The notes under the pieces were generated by a model, which saw only the letters and a list, made by a program, of their open reading frames with translations, did not search any database and was not told the DNA's origin. The position numbers were made by a program, and so were the translations under genes. Shown here piece by piece: positions 16,770 through 25,247 of a stretch of 54,049 nt of DNA (position 1 is the first letter of the stretch; each line of letters starts with the position of its first letter). Origin of the DNA: Betaproteobacteria bacterium (GTDB lineage Bacteria; Pseudomonadota; Gammaproteobacteria; Burkholderiales; Sulfuricellaceae); NCBI GenBank assembly GCA_021373185.1, contig JAJFTF010000032.1, positions 1 through 54,049 of the forward strand, in the 5' to 3' direction.

Positions 16770-16868
16770 GTAGGGTGGGTTAGCGTTTTTGCGTAACCCA
16801 CCAAGCGTTGCGTAGCAACACAATGCATTTTTAATGAGTGCCTGACGGCACATCTGGTGGGTTACGGC
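16770..16868. repeat. Family D repeat before draG
   Basis: GTAGGGTGGGTTAGCG pairs with CGCGTAACCCACC-like sequence (GCGTAACCCACC, 16791-16802). A third related arm, GGTGGGTTACGGCA, lies at 16855-16868, and a small hairpin AGCGTTGCGTAGCAAC lies between. The element fills much of the 189-base gap before draG. Confidence 0.65.
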
Positions 16869-16923
16869 ACAAACTGCGTGCCTAACCAACTCTACCTCGA
16901 TTGCGGTAAACAGGATTTAAAAA

Positions 16924-17808
16924 ATGTCGAAACTACGCGACCGCGCCCTCGGCGCCTATCTCGGCCTGGCCTGCGGCGACGCTCTCGGCGCCACGGTGGA
17001 GTTCCTGATGCCGCGCGAGATCAAGGCGCAGTATGGCGTCCATCGGGAAATCACCGGCGGCGGCTGGTTGCGCCTCAAGCCGGGACAGGTGACCGACGAC
17101 ACCGAGATGTCGCTATATCTGGGGCAGGCGATTCTCGACAGCGGCGGTTGGAACCTCGCCGCCGTGGCCGATGCTTTCGCTGCCTGGCTCAAAACCAGGC
17201 CGGTGGATGTCGGCGCGACCTGCCGTCGCGGCATCCGCCGTTATATGTTGCAGGGCGTCATTCACGGCCCGGAATCCGACTCCGACGGCGGCAACGGCGC
17301 GGCCATGCGCAACCTGCCGGTGGCGATCTATACATTGGGCAACGACGAACTGTTCGAGCGCTACAGCCTGGAGCAGGCCCGCATTACCCACCACCACCCG
17401 CTGTCCGACGTCGGCACCGTGGCGCTGGGGCGCATGGTGCAGACACTGATCCTCGGCGGCGGCATCAAGGAATGCCGCGCCATCGCCAATGCGCTGATAG
17501 CCCAGCACCGCCAGTTCCGCCTCGACCCTTATCCGGGACGCGCATCCGGCTATATCGTGGACACGGTGCAGACCGTGCTGCACCACTTCTTCTACACCGA
17601 CAATTTCGAGGATTGCGTGGTGGATACCGTCAATCGAGGCGAAGACGCCGACACCACCGGCGCACTGGCCGGGATGCTCGCCGGGGCGCTGTACGGGGTT
17701 GAGGCGATCCCGCAACGCTGGCTGAAAAACCTCGACCCCGAAGTTTTCCGCCGCATCGGCGAGCAGGTAGACGGGCTGCTTGAAATGGCACCTGGAGGCG
17801 CGCCATGA
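16924..17808 (+). CDS. draG: ADP-ribosyl-[dinitrogen reductase] hydrolase
   Basis: DraG removes ADP-ribose from NifH and restores nitrogenase activity. It is a dinuclear-metal ADP-ribosylglycohydrolase. Metal-binding clusters are visible: QVTDDTEMS (D58, D59, E61) near the N-terminus and EDADTTGALAGM near residue 240, plus GDALGATVEF at the start. Length is 294 residues. Its stop codon overlaps the start of the nicotinamidase gene (ATGA), so the two are translationally coupled. The enzyme is usually sequestered at the membrane by PII/AmtB, genes not present here. Confidence 0.95.
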   Translation: MSKLRDRALGAYLGLACGDALGATVEFLMPREIKAQYGVHREITGGGWLRLKPGQVTDDTEMSLYLGQAILDSGGWNLAAVADAFAAWLKTRPVDVGATCRRGIRRYMLQGVIHGPESDSDGGNGAAMRNLPVAIYTLGNDELFERYSLEQARITHHHPLSDVGTVALGRMVQTLILGGGIKECRAIANALIAQHRQFRLDPYPGRASGYIVDTVQTVLHHFFYTDNFEDCVVDTVNRGEDADTTGALAGMLAGALYGVEAIPQRWLKNLDPEVFRRIGEQVDGLLEMAPGGAP

Positions 17809-18470
17809 CCGGCAAGAAAACCCTCATTCCTGAAAAACGCCGCGTCGCCAGCTTCGACGTGGATGCCCAGAACACCTTTACCCCGGTTTGCCCGGACGAA
17901 CTGCCGGTGCCTGACGGCAGCGAAATCGTCGCCGAACTGAACCGTCAGGCCGAATTTGCCGCCTTCCGAATCGGGTCGAAGGACGCCCACAGTCCTTCCG
18001 CCGTGTGGGTAGCGAGCGAAGGCCAGCCGCAGTTTTCGCCGGTCGAAAACCAGCCCAACGCCGACATCCGCTGGAAGCTGCACGCCGTGCCCGGCACCGA
18101 AGGATTCAAGCTGATCTCCGGCCTGCCAGGCATCACGGCTTACGACTATTTCGTCTGGAAAGGTATCGAACCAGACATGCATCCTTACGGCGCGTGCTTC
18201 CATGATTTTGCCGAACGCCTGAGCACCGGGGCCATCGAATTCCTCCAGTCGCGCGGCATCGAAACCGTCATCGTCGGCGGGCTGGCGACCGATTACTGCG
18301 TCAGAACCACGGCGCTGCAACTGGTGCGCGCCAGCTTCGATGTGGTAGTGAACCTGGGAGCCTGCCGTGGCATTGCAACCGAAACCGTGCAGGCATCGGT
18401 CGCGGAAATGCAGCGTTCGGGCATCCGCCTCACGGCGAGTGCGAAAGACTTGTTGCAAGCACGAAGCTGA
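17805..18470 (+). CDS. pncA: Nicotinamidase (isochorismatase-family hydrolase)
   Basis: This enzyme hydrolyses nicotinamide to nicotinate and ammonia, the first step of NAD salvage. The catalytic triad is visible: Asp20 in FDVDAQNTF, Lys119 in YFVWKGIEPD and Cys165 in GLATDYCVRTTA. A metal-site SKDAH motif lies near residue 60. Length is 221 residues, normal for PncA. It overlaps draG by four bases and is followed two bases later by pncB. In this operon its substrate could be the nicotinamide released by DraT. A different isochorismatase-type substrate cannot be excluded, but the neighbours strongly favour nicotinamide. Confidence 0.92.
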   Translation: MTGKKTLIPEKRRVASFDVDAQNTFTPVCPDELPVPDGSEIVAELNRQAEFAAFRIGSKDAHSPSAVWVASEGQPQFSPVENQPNADIRWKLHAVPGTEGFKLISGLPGITAYDYFVWKGIEPDMHPYGACFHDFAERLSTGAIEFLQSRGIETVIVGGLATDYCVRTTALQLVRASFDVVVNLGACRGIATETVQASVAEMQRSGIRLTASAKDLLQARS

Positions 18471-18472
18471 AC

Positions 18473-19678
18473 ATGCAACCGATCATCGCGTCTCTGCTCG
18501 ACACCGATCTCTACAAATTCACCATGCAGCAGGTGGTGCTGCACCGCTTCTCCTCGGCGGAAGTGGAATATCGCTTCAAATGCCGCACGCCGGGCATCGA
18601 TCTGCGCCCCCATGTCGGCGAAATTCGGCACCAGATCGATGCTTTCTGCACGTTGCGGGTGAGCCGCGAGGAACTGGGCTATCTGGCAGGCATGCGTTTC
18701 TTCCAGCCGGATTACCTTGATTTCCTGGCAAACTTTCAACCCGACCCGGCGCATGTCCGGGTTGAGAAATCCGGCGATTGCGCCGGCGAAATCGAGATCG
18801 TGGTGCGCGGCCCGTGGCTGAACACCATCCCGTTCGAAGTGCCGATACTGGCCATCGTCAACGAGATTTATTTCCGCCACGCGGCGCCCGCCGCAGATTT
18901 TAGCGCAGGGCTCCGGCGGCTGAGCGCCAAGCTGGCGCTGATCGGGGCCGACCCAAACGTGGCGCTGGACTTCAGGTTCGGCGATTTCGGCACGCGCCGT
19001 CGCTATTCTCGCGACTGGCAGGAACAGGTCGTCGGCCATATCGCATCCACCCGACCGCAGAATTTTTCCGGCAGCAGCAACCTGATGCTCGCCCGAAAAT
19101 TCGGCCTGCCAGCCCTCGGCACCATGGCGCACGAATACCTGCAAGCGATGCAGGCGCTCGGCCCGTCGCTAAAGGAATTCCAGCGGTTTGCCTTCGACGT
19201 GTGGCTACAGGAATATCGCGGCGAGCTGGGCATCGCGCTCTCCGACGTGATCGGATTCGAGGCTTTCCTGAACGATTTCGACCTTTCATTCAGCCAGCAC
19301 TACGACGGCATGCGCCACGACTCGGACGATCCTTTCGCCTGGGGTGAAAAGGCGTTGCGCCATTACCAGCGGCTGGGCATCGACCCGAGAACCAAGACCC
19401 TGCTATTTTCCGACAGCCTGACCATGCCCCTGGCCATCGACCTGCACCGGCGGTTTCGCGGGCGAGCCGCGACCGCTTTCGGCATCGGCACCAACCTGAC
19501 CAACGACCTGGGCTGCCAGCCGATCAACATCGTGATGAAAATGACTGAATGCAACGGCCAGCCGGTGGCCAAACTGAGCGACGCGCCCGGCAAGACGATA
19601 TGCCGCGACGCCGCCTATCTGGCGCATCTCAGGAAAACCTTCGGGATTTGCGCCGTTTCCGACGCAAGCGCGGCATAA
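18473..19678 (+). CDS. pncB: Nicotinate phosphoribosyltransferase
   Basis: This enzyme converts nicotinate and PRPP to nicotinate mononucleotide, usually with ATP hydrolysis through a phospho-histidine. Family segments include LLDTDLYKFTMQQVVLHRF at the N-terminus, DFGTRRRYSRDWQ, and GTMAHEYLQAMQ containing the conserved histidine. The C-terminal phosphate-binding region is FGIGTNLTNDLG. Length is 401 residues. It starts two bases after the pncA stop codon and ends eight bases before nadE, so the three genes form a compact block. The next step (NadD adenylyltransferase) is not encoded in this window. Confidence 0.95.
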   Translation: MQPIIASLLDTDLYKFTMQQVVLHRFSSAEVEYRFKCRTPGIDLRPHVGEIRHQIDAFCTLRVSREELGYLAGMRFFQPDYLDFLANFQPDPAHVRVEKSGDCAGEIEIVVRGPWLNTIPFEVPILAIVNEIYFRHAAPAADFSAGLRRLSAKLALIGADPNVALDFRFGDFGTRRRYSRDWQEQVVGHIASTRPQNFSGSSNLMLARKFGLPALGTMAHEYLQAMQALGPSLKEFQRFAFDVWLQEYRGELGIALSDVIGFEAFLNDFDLSFSQHYDGMRHDSDDPFAWGEKALRHYQRLGIDPRTKTLLFSDSLTMPLAIDLHRRFRGRAATAFGIGTNLTNDLGCQPINIVMKMTECNGQPVAKLSDAPGKTICRDAAYLAHLRKTFGICAVSDASAA

Positions 19679-19686
19679 TCCTGCAA

Positions 19687-21357
19687 ATGAATATCGTACT
19701 GGCACAATTGAACTACACGGTGGGCGACCTGCGCGGCAATGCCGACAAAATCATCGGCGCGTTGGCGGCGAATGCAGATGCCGATCTGGTGGTGTTTTCC
19801 GAGCTCGCCCTGACCGGCTATTACCCGATGGATCTGATCCTGCGGCCCGACTTCATCGCCGCAATGGAACGCCATCTGGCGCGGATCATGGCAGCTACCC
19901 AACACATCCGCGCCGCCGCCGTGGTCGGCTATGTCGCCCGCAACGCCAGCCAGGTCGGCAAGCCCTATTTCAACGCGCTCGGGGTGTTCTCCGCCGGCGC
20001 CCAACTGGCCGAATACCACAAGCAGCTTCTGCCCACCTATAACATCTTCGACGAATCCCGCCACTTCGAACCCGGCGCCGGCACGGGAACCCTGGATTTT
20101 CGCGGCGTGAAACTGGGTTTCCTGATTTGCGAGGACGGCTGGCCGGCGTATTCTCCGCTCTACGCCAAAAACCCGGTCGCCGACCTGGCCGCACTGGCAG
20201 TCGATGCGATCGTCAGCATCAACGCCTCCCCCGCCGACACCGGCAAGGCGGAACTGCGCGAAGGCCTGTTCCGCCAACTGGCCAAGCGCTACCAACGCCC
20301 GATTATTTACGTCAACCAGGTCGGCGCCAACGACTCCATCGTCTACGATGGCCATTCGTTTTTCTGCGACCGGAACGGACGGATCAGGGCGCGCCTGCCC
20401 GGCTATGCCGAAGCCATCGCCGCCGTCACCATTGCGCCCGGCACGGAACAGGACGGTAAAATCGCCCCGCTTCCCGCCTCGTTCGAGGAGATGGCTTACC
20501 GCCAGATTCTGCTCGGGCTGCGCGATTACGTGCGCAAGTGCGGCTTCAGCAGCGTGGTGGTCGGCTCCTCCGGCGGCATCGACAGCACGCTCACCCTGGC
20601 TCTGGCGCGCGACGCGCTCGGCGCGGACAATGTGACTGCGATCACCATGCCCTCGACCTATTCCAGCGCCGGCAGCGTACTGGATTCGCAAACCTTGTGC
20701 GAACGGCTGGGAGTGCACCTGATCACGCACCCGATCGGCGCCCTGTTCAACCAGTACCGCAGCGATTTTGGCGGTGCCTTCGGCGAGGAAGCGTCGCGCC
20801 TGACACAGGAGAACATCCAGGCGCGCATCCGTGGCGCCATCCTGATGGAATTCTCCAACCAGTTCGGCGCACTGGTGCTCTCCACCGGCAACAAAAGCGA
20901 ACTGGCCGTCGGCTACGCCACCCTGTACGGCGACATGAACGGCGGGATCAACCTGATCGGCGACCTGTACAAGATGGAAGTTTATGCCGTGTCGCGTTAC
21001 GTCAACCGCCTGGCCGGCAGCGAAATCATCCCTGCCGCCATCCTCGACAAGGAACCGTCCGCCGAGCTGTCGCCGAACCAGAAGGACAGCGATTCCCTGC
21101 CTCCCTACCCGGTGTTGGACGCCGTGCTCAAACTGTATATCGAGCACGATCTGATGGACAGCGACCAAGCCGACGCGCAACGCCGGATTCTGGCAGATAA
21201 CGAATTCACCGACATCGCAAAAATATGCCGCTTGGTGGACAACGCCGAATTCAAGCGCAAGCAGGCGCCGCCCATCGTGCGCGTCCACCAGCGCGCCTTC
21301 GGCTTTGGCCGGCAATTACCGATAGCGCAAAGATACCGCGAGAAGGACGACGCCTGA
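19687..21357 (+). CDS. nadE: Glutamine-dependent NAD+ synthetase
   Basis: NadE amidates nicotinate adenine dinucleotide to NAD+. The 556-residue protein has an N-terminal nitrilase-type glutaminase domain (FSELALTGYYPMDLIL for Glu, EYHKQLLPTY for Lys, FLICEDGWP for Cys) and a C-terminal ATP-pyrophosphatase domain with VVGSSGGIDSTLTLALA. The start at 19687 (MNIVLAQLNYTVGDLRGN) is chosen over the longer frame that would overlap pncB. It uses glutamine as the nitrogen donor, so NAD regeneration in this operon depends on nitrogen status. It closes the draT-draG-pncA-pncB-nadE block. Confidence 0.96.
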   Translation: MNIVLAQLNYTVGDLRGNADKIIGALAANADADLVVFSELALTGYYPMDLILRPDFIAAMERHLARIMAATQHIRAAAVVGYVARNASQVGKPYFNALGVFSAGAQLAEYHKQLLPTYNIFDESRHFEPGAGTGTLDFRGVKLGFLICEDGWPAYSPLYAKNPVADLAALAVDAIVSINASPADTGKAELREGLFRQLAKRYQRPIIYVNQVGANDSIVYDGHSFFCDRNGRIRARLPGYAEAIAAVTIAPGTEQDGKIAPLPASFEEMAYRQILLGLRDYVRKCGFSSVVVGSSGGIDSTLTLALARDALGADNVTAITMPSTYSSAGSVLDSQTLCERLGVHLITHPIGALFNQYRSDFGGAFGEEASRLTQENIQARIRGAILMEFSNQFGALVLSTGNKSELAVGYATLYGDMNGGINLIGDLYKMEVYAVSRYVNRLAGSEIIPAAILDKEPSAELSPNQKDSDSLPPYPVLDAVLKLYIEHDLMDSDQADAQRRILADNEFTDIAKICRLVDNAEFKRKQAPPIVRVHQRAFGFGRQLPIAQRYREKDDA

Positions 21358-21542
21358 CCGCGACAAGTGAAGAGATAGTCGAATATTTCCCCCAAAGCAG
21401 CCACTCGATCATCTGCCTGTATTATCATGACATATGCGGACAGACAGCATCAGGACAACCGCAATGAATCAAATGGTTATAAATGATCGGCATGTTCTGA
21501 GAATTTCAATAGTACTGGCCTGTGGGTCACAGTGAATAACTG

Positions 21543-22283
21543 TTAGGGCTTTAATGTCTATCCGTACCTGTTATATGTGCGAGCTGGAGGCAACCTCAGA
21601 CGAGCACACTCCGCCCAAATGTCTCTTCCCGGAACGAAAAGACGTGCCGGATGGCATCGACTATCGCGTAAATCTCATCACCGTCCCATCTTGTGAGGAA
21701 CACAACAGTTCTAAGTCGCATGATGACGAGTACCTCCTCCATGTGCTGTCTGGATCATTTACGTCAAGCCCAGTTGGGCTTACACAATTCATGAGCAAGG
21801 TTCGCCGAGCGTTCGAGAAAGTCCCATCAAAAGCAACTTCCTTCATTCGGCGTTCTGAACCCATTCTACTCAAACGCCACACTGAGGACGAATGGGAACA
21901 GGGCGCTCAGGTGATCGTCGAGGCCCAGCGTCTTGATCTCGTTCTCGGGAACTGTGCTCGAGCACTTTATTTTCACGAAACAGAACAAAAATTCGTCGGG
22001 CCAGTTCAGGTAATTACTGCCTTCACGATGTATTCAGATACTAAATTCCAAGCAAACGTCACTTCCAGTGTTGACACCACCAGAACCTACTTCGCCAGCC
22101 ATCCGCCTAAGGGAGAGAATCCAAGTGTATTCTGGTACAAGTTTGAAGAAAGTGCGAACACAGCAATTTTTTTCATGTGTTTCTACTCCAGCAGTGAAGT
22201 GCTGGTAAGGTTAGATAAGCGTGAGCAGCCCTAACCCTACTCAAGCGGGACTACGCAAAAGCGCGCAGCCCCTTAGCTCCACG
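21543..22283 (+). mobile_element. Integron gene cassette carrying an HNH-like gene
   Basis: The 5' core GTTAGGGC (21542-21549) is the exact reverse complement of the R'' box GCCCTAAC (22228-22235), an eight-base match expected of one cassette's two ends. The ORF starts four bases after the core and its stop lies within R''. The downstream attC-type site ends at GTTGCGC. No integrase gene is in the window. Confidence 0.75.
21554..22234 (+). CDS. HNH-endonuclease-like protein, cassette-borne
   Basis: This 226-residue protein has a C-x2-C pair (CYMCELEA) followed by SDEHTPPKCLFP and then PSCEEHNSSKSHDDE. This layout is typical of the HNH-type zinc/endonuclease group in which CxxC, EH-x-PP and C-x2-H-N-x3-K-S elements are combined. 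The remaining 150 residues show no motif I know. Such proteins are frequent in defence islands and integron cassettes; nuclease activity is inferred only from the motif. Codon use and base composition are AT-richer than in the neighbouring nadE. The gene fills an integron-type cassette. Confidence 0.75.
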   Translation: MSIRTCYMCELEATSDEHTPPKCLFPERKDVPDGIDYRVNLITVPSCEEHNSSKSHDDEYLLHVLSGSFTSSPVGLTQFMSKVRRAFEKVPSKATSFIRRSEPILLKRHTEDEWEQGAQVIVEAQRLDLVLGNCARALYFHETEQKFVGPVQVITAFTMYSDTKFQANVTSSVDTTRTYFASHPPKGENPSVFWYKFEESANTAIFFMCFYSSSEVLVRLDKREQP

Positions 22284-22290
22284 TTGCGCG
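22228..22290 (+). other. attC recombination site of the HNH cassette
   Basis: R'' GCCCTAAC is followed by CTCAAGCGGGACTACGC (L'' side), an AAAAGC apex, GCGCAGCCCCTTAGC (L' side) and CCACGTTGCGC (R'). The arms pair with bulged bases in the manner of attC hairpins. Length is about 63 bases. Confidence 0.75.
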
Positions 22291-22313
22291 CCTTACTCGA
22301 GGCAATCTTACTA

Positions 22314-22342
22314 TTGACAATCCGTATCCTCGAGGCTACAGT
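22314..22342 (+). promoter_or_regulatory. Sigma-70 promoter of the RelE/HigB-type toxin operon
   Basis: TTGACA (22314-22319), 17 bases, TACAGT (22337-22342). The -10 element ends only five bases before the toxin ATG (22348), so the transcript would be leaderless or nearly so. A CCTCGAGG palindrome in the spacer could be the operator. Confidence 0.7.
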
Positions 22343-22347
22343 TAATC

Positions 22348-22638
22348 ATGCTGGAAATTCGCAAAACTGAAACCTATGCCCAGTGGATCGACAACCTTCG
22401 CGACCTTCAGGCTCGTGCGCGCATCCAGGTCAGAATCGAGCGCCTCTCGGCTGGCAATGCCGGTGACGCCAAGACTGTTGGAGAAGGGGTTTCTGAACTG
22501 CGTATTGATTACGGCCCCGGTTATAGGGTGTACTTTACGAAACATGGGCGTGAGGTTGTGATTTTGCTGGCTGGTGGAGATAAAACCACTCAGGCTGCTG
22601 ATATCAAAATCGCCTTGCGTCTTGCACGCAATCTATAG
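22348..22638 (+). CDS. RelE/ParE-superfamily toxin (HigB-1 type addiction module killer)
   Basis: This 96-residue protein, MLEIRKTETYAQWIDNLRD..., belongs to the addiction-module killer family of RelE-like mRNA interferases. Family hallmarks are RIERLSAGNAGDAKTVGEGV, ELRIDYGPGYRVYF and LLAGGDKTTQAADI, with basic residues suited to ribosome-dependent mRNA cleavage. The antitoxin follows six bases later, the toxin-first order usual for this group. A consensus promoter sits directly before the ATG. The pair follows an integron-type attC and is probably cassette-borne. Confidence 0.9.
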   Translation: MLEIRKTETYAQWIDNLRDLQARARIQVRIERLSAGNAGDAKTVGEGVSELRIDYGPGYRVYFTKHGREVVILLAGGDKTTQAADIKIALRLARNL

Positions 22639-22644
22639 GAACGC

Positions 22645-22947
22645 ATGATGGTAAAAACGACAACCACACGTTACGATGTCGCAGAGCATTTGCGCACACC
22701 AGAAGAAATGGCTGCCTATCTGGAAGCCAGCCTGGAAGAGGCTAATGGCGATGCCACATTCATTGCAAAAGCATTAGGTGACATAGCAAGAGCCAAAGGC
22801 ATGACTCAAGTTGCGCGAGATGCCGGATTGTCACGCGAAAGCCTTTACAAGGCACTTTCAGGTGATCGCGCACCAAGCTTCGACACCATCCTGAAAGTGG
22901 TCAGTGCGCTAGGTCTAAAGCTGCATGCTGAAGCAGTCCACATTTAA
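22645..22947 (+). CDS. Addiction-module antidote protein (HTH, HigA-2 type)
   Basis: This 100-residue antitoxin pairs with the upstream toxin. The N-terminal segment DVAEHLRTPEEMAAYLEASLEE is typical of the family. A helix-turn-helix follows (GMTQVARDAGLSRESLYKALS), with DRAPSFDTILKVVSALGLKL at the end. AGGA precedes two tandem ATG codons (22645 and 22648); either could be used. It should neutralise the toxin and repress the shared promoter. Confidence 0.9.
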   Translation: MMVKTTTTRYDVAEHLRTPEEMAAYLEASLEEANGDATFIAKALGDIARAKGMTQVARDAGLSRESLYKALSGDRAPSFDTILKVVSALGLKLHAEAVHI

Positions 22948-22953
22948 CCAAAC

Positions 22954-22990
22954 GCCCAACCCTCATTCCACCGGACGCTGCGCAAAAAAC
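22954..22990 (+). other. Truncated attC-like half site after the antitoxin
   Basis: GCCCAAC (R''-like) is followed by ACCGGACGCTGCGCAAAAA, the usual left half of an attC hairpin. The expected complementary right half is absent and the sequence passes into the end of the chemoreceptor gene. Confidence 0.45.
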
Positions 22991-23013
22991 CGCTTGAGCC
23001 GCTAAAATTCCGA

Positions 23014-24663
23014 TTAGCCGACCCTGAAGCGGCTGACCGAATCTTGCAGTACTGTGGAGAGCCTTTCCAATTCGATTGCATCCTGGGCGATGGCGTTGAC
23101 CTCGTTGCTGTTTTCCTCGGTTTTTCCTGCGATTCTGGCCACGCTGTCGGCAACCTGACCATGCGCCGAGCTTTGCTCGCGCAGGGCGTCGCTGATGCCG
23201 CTCACCTCGGCGATAACCTGGCCGGAGCTGCCCTGGATGCGCTCGATGGACTCCTTGGCAAGCATCACCATCCTGACGCCTTGCTCGACCCTGGCGTTGC
23301 CATCCGCCATGCTGGCCACGGCGCTATGCGTGCCGCTTTGGATGCTGCCGATCATGCTGCCGATTTCCTGGGTCGATTGAGACGTCCGCTCGGCGAGCTT
23401 CCTGACCTCATCGGCCACCACGGCGAAGCCGCGCCCTTGCTCTCCGGCGCGCGCAGCTTCGATGGCGGCGTTGAGCGCCAGCAAGTTGGTCTGGTCGGCG
23501 ATTTCCTTGATGACGCTGACGATGGCCGATATCTTCTCCGAGTGCTCGCCCAGCGCCACGATTTCCCGCGACGAGGCGCTTACCGCCTCGGCAATTTTGG
23601 ACATTTCGAGGCTGGCATCGTTCACCACCCGCACCCCCTGTTCGGAAATGCCGCCTGCGTCCAGCGTCGCCTTGTGCGCCTGTTTAGCGTTATCGGTGAT
23701 CTGCTCGATGCCGACGGAGATTTCTTCCACTGCGGCGGCCATCGACTGGGTCGTGTCGTGCTGCTGTTCCGAACTCTCGGCGACGCGCCCCGCCGAGGCC
23801 GAAAGGCGCGAGGCTGCCTGCGTCAGATGGCCGACGCTATCGTTGACGTTGCGGATAACTTGCGACAGGCTGCCCTGCATGCTCTTCATCGCGGCCAGCA
23901 AGCTGGTGTTATCGCCAGGGCGGGTTTCGACACTCACGGTCAGGTCGCAATCGGCAATGGCGCGGGCAATGCTCACGGCGTATTCCGGTTCGCCGCCGAG
24001 TTTGGCCAGCAATCCGCGAACCATCAAGATGGCCACGACAACGCCGGCTCCCAGCGAAATCACCAGAATCGCCAGCAGCAACACGCTGGCCGAATGAATG
24101 CGCTCTTTTGCCCGCGCCTCATCGGCCCCATTGCGTTTGTTGGTGATTTCCACCACGCGATCGATAGCCTGGCGGTGCGTTTGGTAAGCCGCTTTCATGC
24201 GCGCCATCGCCGCCGCTGCTGCTTCGCGCTCGCCTTTTTGCACGGCGGGAATCAGCTCGTCCAAAGCGGCCTTGTAGAAAACCAGCGCCGGCTCATACGA
24301 CTGCTTGAGAAAAACTTCGTCCAGCTCGTTCCCCAGCCCTTCCTTGATCCAGAACTCGTGACGCGCATCGTAATCGGTTTTCAGCGCCTTGAAGCGCTCG
24401 ATCAACTTGTCCTGTTCAGGCTTGTCGGCCACATCCAGCATCTGCATGCTGACCAGGTAGGATTCGAGAATATATTCCGGCGGCGGCAAAATATCCGCGA
24501 TCAGGTCCTTGCCTTGGACGATGCGCAGGTAATGCGGCCCGTTGACCTTGAGTTCATTGAGCGTCATGAACGACCATACGCCAAAAACGACGAAGCCGAG
24601 CGTGAAAATCGCGATCAGCGCGGCGAAGCGTTGCGACAGCTTGAGATTTTGAAACAGTTCCAT
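23014..24663 (-). CDS. Methyl-accepting chemotaxis protein, four-helix-bundle sensor
   Basis: This 549-residue transmembrane chemoreceptor has TM1 at about 12-33 and a helical periplasmic region of roughly 160 residues resembling a four-helix-bundle (Tar-like) sensor. TM2 ([20 protein letters not shown]) is near residue 200, then come a HAMP-like linker and a long signalling domain with the conserved tip [20 protein letters not shown]. The start at 24663 ([13 protein letters not shown]) is chosen because the longer frame adds a polar tail. It lies at the end of the nifB operon region, 101 bases after the GNAT gene, and may be independent of it. The ligand is unknown. Confidence 0.9.
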   Translation of the reverse strand: MELFQNLKLSQRFAALIAIFTLGFVVFGVWSFMTLNELKVNGPHYLRIVQGKDLIADILPPPEYILESYLVSMQMLDVADKPEQDKLIERFKALKTDYDARHEFWIKEGLGNELDEVFLKQSYEPALVFYKAALDELIPAVQKGEREAAAAAMARMKAAYQTHRQAIDRVVEITNKRNGADEARAKERIHSASVLLLAILVISLGAGVVVAILMVRGLLAKLGGEPEYAVSIARAIADCDLTVSVETRPGDNTSLLAAMKSMQGSLSQVIRNVNDSVGHLTQAASRLSASAGRVAESSEQQHDTTQSMAAAVEEISVGIEQITDNAKQAHKATLDAGGISEQGVRVVNDASLEMSKIAEAVSASSREIVALGEHSEKISAIVSVIKEIADQTNLLALNAAIEAARAGEQGRGFAVVADEVRKLAERTSQSTQEIGSMIGSIQSGTHSAVASMADGNARVEQGVRMVMLAKESIERIQGSSGQVIAEVSGISDALREQSSAHGQVADSVARIAGKTEENSNEVNAIAQDAIELERLSTVLQDSVSRFRVG

Positions 24664-24745
24664 GTATCTTCCCCCCTTGTTGTGCTTCGAACCGCTTTTT
24701 CTCATAGCCGGTCTGTAGCTAGCCTCTGGCCGCAGCCAGCGACAA

Positions 24746-24768
24746 TCGCGACCGGAGGTCGCTCCTAC
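24746..24768. repeat. Single-arm copy of the family B repeat
   Basis: TCGCGACCGGAGGTCGCTCC followed by TAC is one arm of the family B element. It overlaps the 3' end of the GNAT gene and supplies its stop codon. Confidence 0.7.
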
Positions 24769-25247
24769 CGTGCTGCCGCATCTTCCCTATCCAGGTGGTA
24801 GCGGTAAACCACCATCGTCTCCGAACGACTGAATCCTTCAGACTCGTAGAAACGCAGCGCCGCGCCGTTATTGCAGTCGGCGAGCAGGGTCAGGCGGACA
24901 ATGCCCTGCTCCCCGGCCCATTGCCGCACGTGATGCACCAGCTTTCGCCCGAGCTTGAGACGGCGATACGGCGCCGCCACGATGACGTCTTCCAGTATGG
25001 CGGCGCGCCCGCCCTCGGCGGTACTGACGGTAAACAGCAAGCTCGCCATGCCCACTGCCGTTCCGCCTACCCGCACCACAAAAATGCGCCCGATAGCGGA
25101 ATCTTCCAGGATTAGCCGTAAGCCGCGTTCCTGCTTGGCGGCATCGGGCATGAAATCGCGCTCGATGCTGAACAGCTCGCCGAGCAGGGCAACCAACACC
25201 GAAATATCCGCCGCCGTGGCGGCGCCGATTTCGATACAGCCCCCCAT
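24765..25247 (-). CDS. GNAT-family N-acetyltransferase in the nifB operon
   Basis: This 160-residue GNAT protein has the acetyl-CoA-binding motif A region [21 protein letters not shown] (R/Q-x2-G-x-G/K variant) and a motif [15 protein letters not shown]. Substrate is unknown. Its ATG overlaps the stop of the upstream SIR2-like gene (TGATG), implying coupled synthesis. GNAT genes recur next to nifT/nifZ in other betaproteobacterial nif clusters as far as I recall. A partial family B repeat forms the end of the coding sequence. Confidence 0.88.
   Translation of the reverse strand: MGGCIEIGAATAADISVLVALLGELFSIERDFMPDAAKQERGLRLILEDSAIGRIFVVRVGGTAVGMASLLFTVSTAEGGRAAILEDVIVAAPYRRLKLGRKLVHHVRQWAGEQGIVRLTLLADCNNGAALRFYESEGFSRSETMVVYRYHLDREDAAAR

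Larger units (their letters stand above)
22284..22990 (+). mobile_element. Probable second cassette: toxin-antitoxin pair with half an attC
   Basis: This begins at the R' of the HNH cassette attC (GTTGCGCG, 22283-22290). After the antitoxin stop it contains CGCCCAAC (22953-22960), complementary to the 5' end at seven of eight positions. CCACCGGACGCTGCGCAAAAA follows, like the left arm of an attC, but the right arm is missing. I infer a cassette whose attC was truncated by deletion. Less certain than the HNH cassette. Confidence 0.5.

Noticed and set aside
19615..21315. Open frame of 566 codons opposite nadE
   Set aside because: Shadow of nadE with no recognisable domain and no ribosome site.
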